Source: Micractinium sp. NFX-FRZ (lineage: Eukaryota > Chlorophyta > Trebouxiophyceae > Chlorellales > Chlorellaceae). Taken from it: 64,000 nucleotides of DNA. Under the pieces are notes generated by a model that saw only the letters and a program-made list of their open reading frames with translations, did not search any database and had not been told where the DNA came from. Location: positions 1 through 64,000 of the forward strand of contig JAPTJF010000235.1 in the NCBI GenBank assembly GCA_029339195.1, given 5' to 3'. The position numbers and the translations under genes were made by a program. Shown piece after piece: positions 35,701-47,680 of the stretch (within the stretch, counting starts at the first letter, position 1; each line of letters opens with the position of its first letter).

Positions 35701-38700
35701 ATGCCAGTAGTCCCCTTGGCGGCCACAAATCAACATGACTCACAGTTGAGTAGAAGGAGGCGTTGAAGGCGATCCATGGCTCGTTGCCGACCTCGATGGC
35801 GCTCACAATGCCGTTGCCGCCGTTGCGGGTGGGCCCAAAGAAGGAGGCAAACGCGCGGCCCAGCTGGTAGGCGGCGGCTGCACGGGTAAGGGCGCGCATT
35901 TGTGGGGGAGGGGTGGATGGGTGCCACAACAGAGAAGAGAGGGGCGAAGGCGTGCAGCAGGGCACGGAGAGGCGGCGGAGGCAGGGCATCGGTGTGATCA
36001 GTGCGTCTGCTACTCACACACTGCTGCTCCCGTGGACACATAGCAGCACATACAGATGGGCCGGTGGGCAATGTTGCGGCATGCTGTGCCAGCTCAGCGC
36101 CAGCTCACCATACGGGTCGGGCAGCCACCAGCTGGGTGTGAAGTCATCCCAGGTCCACTGGTGGGTGACAACCACCCTCAGGTTGGACGCCTTCCAGTCG
36201 CGGTACACCCGGCCCCAGTCCAGCCACCACATGGCATCCGTGCCTGCATCTCAGCGGGCAGCCGGGCGCAGCGGGGGCAGTGTGGGCGACGTGGGAGAGC
36301 GCGCAGGGGGTGGCCTCTCAGTGGTTAATGCTGCCGTCACTCGTCGCAGAGCTGGGGTGTCCCGCTTGCGCCTGCCACCAGTGCCGAGCGCTGCCCTCCG
36401 GTGTGCCAGCCTCCCATCCGCTGCTAGCCGGCACTCGTGCCCACCCACCACCCCTGGCCCGCTCATCCAACCGGCTTACTCGACCGCCCTCTGCTGCCCA
36501 CCTGCCCACCCATCCTGTGCTGCGCACCCGGCAACCACAGCGGGCTGCCCACCCCACCCACCCGCCCACCTGTCTTGTTCATTGTTTCGTACTTGGGATC
36601 ATTCTGGGGCCGCCTCACATCCCAGTTCAGGTTCTGCAGCAGGGGTTGGGGCGTGGCCGGAGCAGAGCGTGGGCGTTGGGCAAGGGAATGTGCCAGAGGG
36701 GCGTGACCACTGGGAGGCGGGGACAGGCTGGCTGCTGGCGGCATGCTGCTACGCGGGGGCCTGACAGGCCGCTGCACGGGGGGCAGCATGAGTATGCGAG
36801 CGTGATGCGATCCACAGCAGTGTGCCAAGGCACAACGTACTGCAGGCTGCCTGGCCCCCGAAAAGCTGCCTGGCTGTCAGGCCTAAAAGGATTATGTAAC
36901 GAGTGTGGCAATACAGACTCAAAGGTGCCAGAGGCCATCCAGCTGGTACCGCCCCCCAACCTGCTTTCCTCGCGTGCAGGCCAGACCGGGTGAACAAGCG
37001 TGCCATAGCCCGTCAATCCACCAGCCAACCAGGGGCACCTGATATGAGTGCCATGTGTCTTGTGTCTTACCACCCCACCTGGTAGTTGCGTGCCGAGGAG
37101 GCCACCTCGTTGTACAGCACGCCCGCGGACTGGTTCCTACGGGGGGCAGGCAGGCGGGCAGCAGGGGCAGGGGCGGAGCCGGCGGCGTGATGGGTGAGCC
37201 AAATCACTTTGCGGGGGGTGGGGTAGGGTCAGCGCAGAGGCAGGCGCATGGGCAACAGCAGCCAGCTGCCCAGGCTGACATGTGCTGACTTCAACTTCCT
37301 TCCGCACATATTTTGTGCGCTCCCGGCAGGCAGGCCTCTGCAACTGCAGCTGCAAGGATCTGCCCGGCACTGCCCTGCACACCACTGATTCATCTGGAGC
37401 ACCGATGGCAGACGGCAGCCAAGAGGCCAGCTACTCACTTCATGCCCCAGCCCCAGATGCCGTTCAATCCCAGCAGGTCGCGGAACGTGCGCCAGTGAGG
37501 CACAGGCGTGGGCGGCGGCCCCCACCGGCCAAAGTTGTCGTACGCTTGGATCTCCCACCTGCAAAGCACAGCAGGTGGGAACAACGCACCTTCTGAAAAG
37601 CGTATGGTGGCAAGCAGCCGTTGCTGCTTCCCGCCTGGATATCTCAGCTGCACAGCCTCACTCATTCTGCCCCTCCCATGCCGCTCGCATGCGCCGCTAG
37701 CAGAGCCTGCTGACCCTGTACTGCCTTGCCCTGTGCCGCTCACATGTACACCTTGCCCCAGTCCTTTTTGTTGGTCACTGTGTGCAGCAGCTTGATGTAG
37801 CGCACGGGGGTGAGGTCATCCAGCCAAAACTCCACGGTAGCGAGGGTGTCCGCTCTAAACACCTGCACAGAGCGGGGGGGAGGGCTGGCGGGCCAGCCTT
37901 CAGCTTGCCGGCTACATGAACTGGCATTGGCTGGAAGCTTGAATTGGCGGCATGGCGGCATAGACCCGCGCGTGCGGTGCGCATTTTGCGCGCCCCCATC
38001 ATCCTGTGGCGGGCCTTGAAGTGCCCAACAGGAAACACCCTTCCCATTGCTTGCCTGCAGGGTGGTCCAGCTCTGTGCATCGGTGGAGATCATGAGTGCG
38101 GTGGTGTTGGCGTCTGGCGACCAAAACTTGGTCCTGCATGGCATGGCATGGCATGCACAGCATGGGGGTGTGATACAGGGGGAAGGTATGCACTCCTGTC
38201 AGGACAGCGTGCAAGGGGTGCAGTTTAGAGGCACAGACCCAATGCTTAAACCGCACAAGAGTACAAAAACAGCTGTGTGCCCAGCAGTCAGTCCCAAGGC
38301 AGCCATGCTGTGCCACGCTGTGCCACGTCATCCTCACCGTATCATGCCCACCATCTTCACCTCCTGCATGTCGGCCTGCGCCCACTGCAGGCACGGCCCC
38401 GTCTGCACGGCGACCTCGGTCAGGGTGAAGCCAGCCGTGGACTGAACACGCACCGACGTCACGCCCGCCCACGAACCCTGCACGCACAAGGAGGGAGGCG
38501 GAGCGGCGTGTGTTCGTGATGAAGGCGCTGCGGCAAAGACCATGGGCTTTACACATAGCGGACTTTCTGCCCACGTTCTGAGCAGCACTTGTACTGGGCG
38601 GGGCGATAGGAAGCACCCATATCAAGCAAACCAGGTGGGTTAAACAATGAAACCGGACGGAAGCTTGAGCGGTGCATGCCCCCACTCACATCTGCGTTGA

Positions 38701-41700
38701 CCCACGCATAATTTTGTGCCGTGGTCACCGTCATTGCCTTGATGCTGGAGCCATCGGCCTGCAGAGCAAACAGCACACAAAACCATGATGCACAACCTCT
38801 TCAGCACAAGTCACTCGCGAAGCACAGTCGGGTGAGCGGTCAGGCGCAGCGCTGCTGCCACGCTGTGGGAGGGCCCTTTGCAGGCCATCTCACAGCACCA
38901 GCAGCAGGGCAGAGACGCCCCAATCACGTGAGCACGTGGCAGTGCGTGATCCAGAGTGGCAGAGCTCAGTTTTGCGGCAGCAGCAGGGCAACAGCGCCTA
39001 TCCGCCCACCTCCAGCACAACAGTCACATCCGCATGAGCAAACGGGTGGCACACGGATAACCAAGACAGGCCCACCTTGAGCAGCATGAAGTCAAGAGGC
39101 GCGCCGCCAAATCCCTTGTACGTCACCCGCAGCACGGTGGCAGCCGCAGGCAGTGTCACCGTGAGGAATGCTCCAGCCTGGCCGGCGGGCGTGCCAGCTG
39201 GCAGCGAGATGAGTGCGCCGGTGTACACGTTGAGGTCTGTGGCATTGGCCAGCACAGTACTGCCCTGGGAGGCGGTACAGCGGCCGGCCTGGGAGCAGGC
39301 CTGCTTGATGGGGTTCATGTCATCGCGCACGGAATAGCCGGTGGGGAAGCAGGCGTCTGCAGGAGGGAGGGGGCAGGGTGGACAGGCGTTGGGGGTGCAA
39401 GTTCTTCGGTACACCTGGGGAATCACCGCGGGGATGCACCATGGCGGCAGGTGATCCAAAATGCCTCAAGGGTGATGCAAGGGATGCCTTCCTCTGCCTA
39501 GCAGCAAAGCTTGAGGAGGCTCACGGCATCTGCCCACTCGCCCACCCCCTAGCTGGACCGCCCACCAGCGCACCCACCGCTCTGCCACTGGCTGCTCTCA
39601 AGGCCATCTGTAATGAATGGCACGTTGTTGTCTGGTGCTGTGGAAACAGTGACGGGCTTGCGGAACGCCATCGAGTCGATGGTGCCGGCCCTGGGGTTCC
39701 ACTCTCCGGGGGCATAGTTCCGGGGAGAGGGCGGGGGCGGGGGGCGGGGGGAAGGCGGCGGCGGTGAGGGTGGCGGCGAGGGAGGCGGAGCCCACGCATC
39801 GATGCCCCACTGCAAGAGGCAAGGGTGGGGAGACGAGGAGTGGGATGTAAGGCCTTTGCGGGGCTTGGAGAGGAAGGAAGGCGTGCACGTGCAGGCAATA
39901 CATGGCAGCTGTGGCCGGCAGGCCATGCACATCTGTAGCAGCCGCAGGAGCAGGAGCAGGAGCAACAGCAGGGCAGCAGGAGGGACAGCAGCAGTGGCAT
40001 CAGCAGGTGGCATCAGCCTTGCGGCAAGGGCAGCAGCAGGGCAGCAGGCGCAGCAGCCAGCGTGCTCCAACGTTGGCCAGGAGGGGGCAGCCCACGGCTC
40101 ACCACATAGACCTTGGCGTAGTCGGTCTCCCTGCAGCCAGCTCAACGTGAGCAGGGAGCGGGGAGCGGGGAGTTGGGCACCGCTGGCATGGCGCCTGCGT
40201 CCGCCTCCGCTGGCGCCGTCAACACCCTGCTGCCCTCTCAACGGCAGTGATGCAATGCCAATATCCACCCAGCCAGCCAACACTCAACCAGCCGGCCAGC
40301 CTGCCTGCCAGCCGGCGCCAGTCAGCCGGTAGACAGCCATGCATCGTCCAAAGCAGCGCTGCCGGTTCTCACTTGAGAGTGTGCCTGACGGCCAGGTAGC
40401 GTGCCGACACGGGCGGGTTAAATGGCAGCGTGATGGCCCCCACACTTGCAGGGTTGAGCGTCGCCAGCGGCTGGAAGGTGACGCCGTCGGTGCTGGCCAG
40501 CAGGGTGGAGTTGAGTCCGTCACTCCCCGGCCAGTACTTTGTCCTGCAATGCAGGGCGATGCCGGAACTGAGCACCACGCAGCAGTGCACATGTGGCCGG
40601 GGGCATAGACTGTGGAGGGCCGTTTGACCCGGGGCCAGATTTGGCCATGCCAAGGGCACGTTTTGCTATGTGGGTCAGAACAACCAGGCAGGCAGGCAGG
40701 CAGAAAGGCAGCAGTGCGCAGCTGCCAGCTGGCTGGTTTCGGGCGCAACGGGCAGAACTACACTCCCGGAGGGCCGGCATCCAGGGCTGGCATGCGCCAG
40801 CGCATCGGAGCACATAGGGCCTGCTCGCTTCCCTGAACACTCCGCCCGACCCCACCCCTCCCCTCACCTGACCACGCCAACGGCCCGCACAGCGCCCAAG
40901 TCCACGGTCGCCTGCTCAAAGCTCTGGGCGGTGGTGGCAGCGAGCTCGGTGACGGTGAACCGAGCGCTGCATGACAGCTGGATGGCAGTTGCGCCCTGCC
41001 AGGTGGGCGCGCCGAGGAAAGCCACCCACGAATAGCTTTGGTTGGATTGGATCGTGCCCAGGGTGACACTGCCCCCAGCTGCTAGCTCCAGAGAAACAGT
41101 GACCGTGGTGTTTGCTGGGATGATGCCCCGAAAGGTGATTCGGCGCAGCGCCAGCGGCGCGCCTGGCAGCGTGACGCGCAGCAGAGCGGGTCCGCCCCCT
41201 GCCGCTGGCAGGAAGATGCCCGCCCCGGCAGCAGTGCCAGCATCGGTGATGACCGCCAGGGGCTCTGAGCCGGCAGAAGAGGTACAGGCGGAGGGTGTGG
41301 TGGCGCAGCGTCCCAGCAGGACGTTCATGTCTGCGCGCCCAAGGAAGCCTGCAGGGGCGGGGATGGCGGGCGGGTGGGAGGTAGGTCGTCCGACAGTGTA
41401 ATGACTAAACCAATTGAGAGCTTGTCGCGCTGAAAGACACGGTGAGCGCCACTGAACAGAGGATCAGAATGGTTAGAAGACGTCAGCGCTGTCCACCTGC
41501 ACCCTGGGGCATTTACAGACCATGCACCAATGAGGCCCTGCCCCACCCTGGGGTGGGGCAGGGCGGCACCTGTGGGAAAGTTGGCGCTGCTCTGCCAAGC
41601 GGTGGTGTCGTTGCCGTCCAGTATAGCAGCCAGCGCTGATTGGACGTTGTTGCTGGTGGACGAGACTGCGGTTGCCGTGAACTTGGGGTACGCAGGCACC

Positions 41701-41962
41701 TGCATGGCGGGGTGGGGGAGAGGAGGGTGGTACGCTGTGGGAGGCGGTGCCGGCGGCGGGTGGACCCCTGGGCTTCACCCGGCGGGGGTGGCGCTTCCCC
41801 TCCGGCGGGGTTGCGGGCCGCCCTCCTTGGCCGCCACACAGAGAGCCGGCAGGCGGGCTTCCTCTGCACCTGTTGTGCCAACAGTCCCGGCGACAGCAGC
41901 AGGAGAGCGGCTGCGAGCAGCCAAGGCGCCCACGGAGGCACCGACGCCTGTGACCGCGCCAT
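32336..41962 (-). CDS. Secreted GH-A-like hydrolase with discoidin and HRGP modules, copy B
   Basis: Twenty-five exons code 1222 aa: 41962-41870, 41699-41570, 41348-40868, 40543-40373, 40130-40103, 39809-39578, 39356-39076, 38758-38690, 38477-38338, 38133-38055, 37862-37744, 37558-37439, 37136-37079, 36633-36570, 36243-36109, 35877-35744, 35538-35467, 35250-35076, 34818-34623, 34369-34340, 34147-34054, 33827-33718, 33476-33380, 33247-33111, 32759-32336. Exons 2-20 and 22-24 have exactly the lengths of copy A; exon 1 is three codons longer and exon 21 one codon longer. Domain order is the same: signal peptide (WLLAAALLLLSPGLLAQQ), two split discoidin-like modules, PPSP hinge, GNEPW (E766) and VTEWGWD (E882), beta-rich domain, SPPP tail. 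The tail is one exon rather than two and is shorter. GC donors occur at introns 37863-38054 and 34053 downward; copy A has GT at the latter. Exon conservation against diverged introns suggests both copies are functional. Confidence 0.85.
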
Positions 41963-42768
41963 GCCGGCGCAGACGGGGTGCTCAGCTGCTGGCGGACTAG
42001 GACGTAAGCGATGCGAATAGGGCCACTGAGTGGCCCAAAGGGCACAGCTCCGGAGCGTCCCAGTCCACGTCATATCTTCCGCCCACGAACCGGGATTCCA
42101 AGAGCAACGGAAGGCTCCTGAAGCCCTTCACATGCCCTATCTTGATACGGATGCGAGCTGACCCGCCGGATGGTCGTGCTGCCCCCTGCATCTGCTGGCA
42201 TGGGCGTCAGCCGCTGGCGGGCAGCTGCCGGCCCACCTACAGCCGCCGCCTAAGCTGCAGATGACTCAAGTGTATCTGTGCCCAGGCACTCATCGAGACA
42301 CCGGCACCCGCACCTATACTCCTGTCAGTTCTGGCTGCAGCACGGGAACGCCTTACAAGCAGCGGAGAGGGCTTCGCCCTGCAATGCTGGCAAGAACAGC
42401 GCAGCCAGGCAGCACCCAGGGGACTGTACCGGGCAAACCCTCAGAATGCTGGCTTGCTTGCTGCTTGTTTGGGCTTGGAGTCGGTATTTCCGCAACAAGA
42501 GTTTGTGTCACATACCCACAAGAGACAGCTTGGCCTATGGGCAAAGATTGGAGTGGACAGGTGCCAGGTGGTGCCAGTGTCGTTGCCCTCCAAAGCACAA
42601 GTCGTCCGCCCATGATGCCAGCACGTCGTCCGCCCATGATGCCAGCACGCAAAAGACACATGGAGAACAACGCGGTGATACGTACAAAACAACAAGAAAA
42701 ACGACACATTGGTTTTCTGCAGTCCAATAACACGAGGCTCATGCCGGGCGGCTTGGGCCAGACCCGCC
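41963..42768. promoter_or_regulatory. Upstream region of copy B and 3' flank of the zinc-finger gene
   Basis: 42000-42175 is the counterpart of the conserved block upstream of copy A. Similarity to the left unit continues to about 42450 (shared 'gtaccgggcaaacc'). The rest is the 3' flank of the zinc-finger gene. No further gene is seen. Confidence 0.6.
42600..42648 (+). repeat. Two-copy 24-bp direct repeat
   Basis: The unit containing 'cgtccgcccatgatgccagc' occurs twice back to back. It is non-coding and absent from the left unit. Confidence 0.85.
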
Positions 42769-44992
42769 TCAAGCCGTGCTGCCCAGCGCCCACCGCAGGC
42801 GAGCCTCCAGCTGCACCCACGCGCCCTGCGCCGCCACCATCAGCGCCACATCATACACAGCCTGCTGCTGCTCTGCTGAGAAGGACCCCCAGCGCTCCAC
42901 CACGTCCTGCAGCCAGAGCGGGGTCCACACTAGGGCTAGCGTGGATATTTAGGGATGCTGAACACAGGGACATGGGTGGGCAGTCGGATGCAGGCAGCGC
43001 AGTTGCATGCGGATGCACCTCCTGCCTGTAATCGCATGCCAGAAGGCCTGCTGGGGGACCGGGGAGTGCAGCACAGCGAGCGCACACACACATTTATGCT
43101 GTCGGCTGCTCCCCTGCCCCCTCACCTTCAGCGCCCGCCCGCCCACGTCAATCAGCGGCAGCATCGCCAGCGCAATGGGGCAGCCCCCGCTGCTGCTGCT
43201 CGCCGATGCGCCGTCAGCACCCGCCTCCACAAACGCCGTTACAGCCAACTCAAGCATGCCCGCCTTAGGCAGGGTGAGCTGCGCCGCCCAGTCTGCCCAC
43301 GGGGCGCCGCCACCGCCGAGGCTGCCGCCTTCGCCATCCCCCTGCCCCTCCAGCCCAAGCACGGGTAAGCGCAGCTTCTGCAGCAGGCGCTCCTGCACCT
43401 GCCGCCAGTCCCCGGCCTGCTCCATCTCATGCCAGCAGGTCAAAAACAACAACTTTTGCTTCTCGCTGGCAAGAGTGCCCCAGCTCTCCAGCGCACGCTG
43501 CAAGGTGGGAGGGGGTAGGTGCGGCGGCATCAGTGCGAGCGTTCTTTTAGCAGGCCGAGGAGGAGCAAGCGTGACCATTGTTGTCGGCCTTGCTATTGCA
43601 GGCGCGGCCTTGCTGCATGCCAGCTTGGCAGTAACGTAGGCCAGGTTGCCACACACACGCACCACCGAACACCCATCCGCAGGCCGAACAGTGGCCAAGC
43701 AAGGAGCCGGGAATAGACACAAACAAGCACACAGGTGCCCTGCCCTGTCATTCCCGTGCAGCTGCATTCCATCCCATCCCACACCATCCCATCCCATCCC
43801 AGGGCAGGTGCACATCAAGGCAGCTTCACCTGCAGCAGAGCGCCTCCGTACCCCAGTGCAGCCACCTGCTGCAGCGCAGACAGCCTGACGTCCGGGTCCT
43901 TACTGCCTGCTGGTGCCTTGAACAACGCCAGAGCATGTTGCGTCCTGCGTTGCTCTGCCGCAGTGGCTAGCTCAACTAGCCCAGCGCTCGGCAGCCGTGG
44001 CTGCTGCTCCTCCTGCTCCTCCTGCTGCTGCTCCCCGTCCTCCGCAGCCGTGCTCCTGGCCTTCTTCCTCTGCTGCCGCCCCTGCTCCCAATCCTCCACA
44101 TCACAGCCGTCGGCGCGCCGCTGCCGCTTCTGCTGCTGCTGCTGCTGCCGGCCCGCGTGTGCCTTGCTGCCGTGCCTGGGCGCTGCGCGCACAGGCTCCT
44201 CGCCCATCCCTTCAGTTGGCCTGCTGCGCTTCCTTGCGGCTGCAGGGCCATGCCGACGCTGCCGCTCTCCCTGCTCTTCTGCCGTGGGTGCCTCCCCACC
44301 TCCCTCCTCTGCCGGCTGCAGCTGTGGCAGCTGCCCGCCATGCCGGCGCGCCCACTGGCCGCACCTGCCGCACAGCCGCGCACGAGTGGTTGGGTGGCGC
44401 CGCCAGTCCGTGCAGTCGTCCCTGCCGCAGTGGCTGCACGCCCGCCCCGCCTCAGCTGCCTCCTCAACCTCCTGTTCCTCCTGCTCTGCCTGCCCCGCCT
44501 CCTCCGCTGCCTGCTCTTCCTGCTCCGCCTGCCGTTGCCGCTGCGGTGCGCGCTGCAGCTGCTCCTCCTCTGCCTCCTGCCGCTGCCGCTGGTTGAGCTC
44601 CCTGCGGGCACGCTCAAAGCACGGCTCGCACACCCACCGGGCCTTTGTGACCGGGTGCGAGTGCCAGCTCCTGCCTCCGTGGCGAGTGCGGGGGCACTGT
44701 AAGCACATGCGCTCAGCGACATGCTTAGCTGGTGGCTGCCCCTGCCCCCGTGCTTTCCTGCTGATGACTTGCTGCTGCTCGGCCGCTCCCTCCTCCTCCT
44801 CCTCCGCCTCCGATGACGACTCCGGCTCCGGTCCTGACTCCTCCTGCTCCTCCTCCTGCCCGTTGCCGAGCGCTGGCAGCCGCTTGGTCCTGTAGTGAAT
44901 CATCTTGCAGCTGCCACACAGCCGCCGGCCAGTGGCGGGGTGCCAGTGCTTCCTGCCACCAGTGCACGCGCTGCCGCAGTGGCTGCACACTG

Positions 44993-45030
<38 letters not shown>

Positions 45031-45694
45031 TCCTCCTCTGCATCCTCCCCTGCCGATGAGGAATCCTCCTCCTCCTCCTCCGCATCCTCCCCTGCCGATG
45101 AGGAATCCTCCTCCTCCTCCTCTGCATCCTCCCCCTCCGCCTCCTCCTCCTGCCTGCCGCATGCAGCAGCATCCGGTGTTGCTGCCTCCTGCACCTCTGT
45201 TGCCAACTGCTTCTCTTCTGTCTGCTCCTGTGTTGCTGCTTCCTCCACTGCCTGTCCCTCAGCTGCCACCTCGCCTGCTACCTCCACGTCATCTGCTGCT
45301 GCCTTGCATGCTGCCTCCACATCATCTGCTACCGCTTCGTCTGCTACCTCCACGTCATCTGCTGCTGCCTTGCCTGCTGCCTCCACATGAGGTGCCGCCT
45401 CGTCTGCCGCCGCGTCTTTACCCGCTGCTGCCTGATATCCTGCCTCATGCCGCGCATGCTGAGCTGCAGCCCTGCACTGCTGCATCCAGCCAGCATTGGC
45501 GACCTGAATGCAGGTTAGTGTGAGGAGTCGCCTCCCCACGGTGGCTGAACCCTGGTCCAGCTGCCACTGCTGCTGCTCTTGCTGCTCCTCCTCGTGCTGC
45601 TGCGGCTGGTGCATCTGCTGCTCATGCGGCTGCTGTTGCGGCTGCTGCACCGCCTCCTCCTCCTGCTGTTGTGACGCTGCCAGCGACAGCTGCA

Positions 45695-45754
<60 letters not shown>

Positions 45755-47680
45755 GTTGGCCGTCTGCACCCACGCCATCCTGCCACCTTGGTGGCGGCGG
45801 TGGCGGTGGCTTGAGCTGCCGTGTCGGTAGCTCTTCGAGCTGCCTTGGCGGCAGTGGCCGTGACTGCAGCACCCGAAGCAGCAGATTCTGAAGGCTGGGC
45901 TGCGTCGGCGTCCATGACTGCATCTGCCGCTGCTGCAGCCGCAGTTCGGGTGCCAGCCAGTGCGGCGGATTGGGCCCCTCCTGCTGCCGCTCCTGCTGGT
46001 GGTGGTGGTGCTGCTGCTGCTGCTGCTGCTGCTGCTGCAGCAGGCGCGCCGTTTGCTGCTCCACATCCTGCTGCTGCTGCTGCTGGGCGAACGCCACAGG
46101 GCCCAGTGTTGGGTGGCCCTCCTCACGACGCACTCCTGCTGAGCGGCTGCTGCTAGCGGTGCCCACTTGTGAGCCGGGAGCTGCAGTGTCAGCCATTGCT
46201 GCCGCCGTGGCAGCGGTGGCCGCCGTGGCAGCGGGGGCTTGCGGTCGCCCGTCCCGATACGCCTCCTTCAGAGCTGCCACAAAGGCATCGGGCCATTCCC
46301 CCAGGTGTTGCTTCATGAACTGCAATGAGCAGCAGGGATGCAAGGAGGGGCGGCCAGCCGTGGTGCGGCATCAGTGGGTATGCATGTGTTGATTCGGCAG
46401 CGCGGAGATGCACGCCACGAGATGCAGCTGCGAAGCAACACGCAAACAGCAGAAACTGCAGACAGCAGCAGCAGCAGCAGCAGCAGCTAATGAACGCACG
46501 CCACATGCGCACACCCGGTGCCGCCACGCCGCGCACAACAGCCATGGCCACACACGGCGCAGCGCCTTTGGCACTACTGAGCACCACTGGCGGCCATGCG
46601 CAGGTTCAGCGGCATGCATGTGGTTAGGCTGCAAACGCAGGGAGCCCACCTCCTCCTGCAGATAGCCCTCCAGCCTGTCTGGGAATACCAGCTTGTCTGC
46701 TCGGAGCCGCCCCTGGTCGGAGAAGAACGCCCTGAGCCGCTCGCATGCTGCTCCGCCCGCCTGCCACATCCCCGCCTTGCCCGCTTGCAGTGCCTCGCAA
46801 TCGCTCTCCTTTTGCCACTGCCACACTGCCATGGCAATGCGGGTGCGGTCGCCGCACTGTGCCGCCGCCTCCGCAGTTGGGTACGTGCCTGCAGGGGGCG
46901 GGCGGGGCAGGCAGAAGAACACTCATCATGGATAAGTGCAGGTAGGGCATTTGAGGGCGAAATGGCTCAGAAAGCGCGAAAGAGACGCATCACAGCTCAA
47001 TTCGCTGCGCCCCTCGGCTCCAGCAGGACGCGCAGGTTCCTAAGTGTTAGTAGGCCTACCCGCAGCGGGCCTGTGTAAACTGGGCCAGAGCTGCAACTGC
47101 AATCTCACGGCCCGCTGGCACACGACAGGCCATCAGGCAGGCGGCAGCAATGGCGGCACCAATGGCTGCGACAGAAGGGGTGGGAAACAAAAGCAGCAGG
47201 GCATGACACAGCTGTGCCCGCCTGACTTTCACATGCAACACATGCAGTGCTCACCAACGCGTTTCCTCTCTTTGATGTTCTCAAAATAGTCTCGGTTCCC
47301 TTTTCCATGCAGCGGGCTGCAGCAGAAAACGTATAGGGGCACTTCAGGCGTTCTGGAAGCTTGACCACGAAGGAGGCAGCTGGCAAACGCAGCTGCCGCC
47401 AGGAAGCGGCGTAGCCGGCTGCCCAGCCCTGCGTGTACGGCAGCGGCGGCAGCTTGCGAGGGATGCATGCACGGCAACACTGCTGGCAACTGAAAGCTTA
47501 CTTGACCAGGGTTTCGTAGCGCTTGTTTTTGCCCAGCGACACCCCATAGTACTTCTGCTCGAGCTGTGAGCCATTCAGCCCAAGCAGTGGGCGCGCTTGC
47601 GACACCTCGGATGCCATCGCGATAGCCAACCCACGCCCATGCGCCTGCGGCTGCATTGTGCCAGCAAGATCGGCGGTCAT
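42769..47680 (-). CDS. PolyQ protein with three GATA-like zinc fingers
   Basis: Exons on the minus strand: 46888-46650, 46319-43830, 43497-43126 and 42906-42769 are phase-consistent and give 1078 aa. Upstream exons 47316-47255 and 47165-47060, and one from about 47680 to 47502 (KYYGVSLGKNKRYETLVK), are likely, but the 47060/46888 join does not keep frame as I read it, so the 5' end is provisional. The 2.5-kb exon has long polyQ, EEEEEDSSSAGEDA repeats, and three C-x2-C...C-x2-C fingers: CSHCGSACTGG...LCGSC, CLQCPRTRHGG...VCEPC, and CSHCGRDDCTDWRRHPTTRA then RLCGRC. The third most resembles GATA fingers (T-x-WR before LC). Two helical C-terminal segments look like repeats of each other (FLTCWHEMEQAGDWRQVQER; YDVALMVAAQGAWVQLEARL). 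Basic tracts suggest a nuclear protein. DNA binding is inferred from the fingers; targets are unknown. Confidence 0.65.
44995..45140 (-). repeat. PolyQ run and acidic tandem repeats in the zinc-finger gene
   Basis: Minus-strand translation gives near-identical EEEEEDSSSAGEDA units and then an 11-Gln run just before the first finger. A longer Gln run (about 20) lies at 45694-45752. All are in frame. Confidence 0.85.

Noticed and set aside
43770..43800. Run of 'catcccatccc' as a telomere-like or regulatory repeat
   Set aside because: It is a short intronic simple repeat in the zinc-finger gene and does not match the plant-type telomere unit.
43735..44895. Long plus-strand open frame rich in Cys and Ser
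   Set aside because: It is antisense to the CAG-rich zinc-finger exon. Composition alone keeps it open; no domain is visible.
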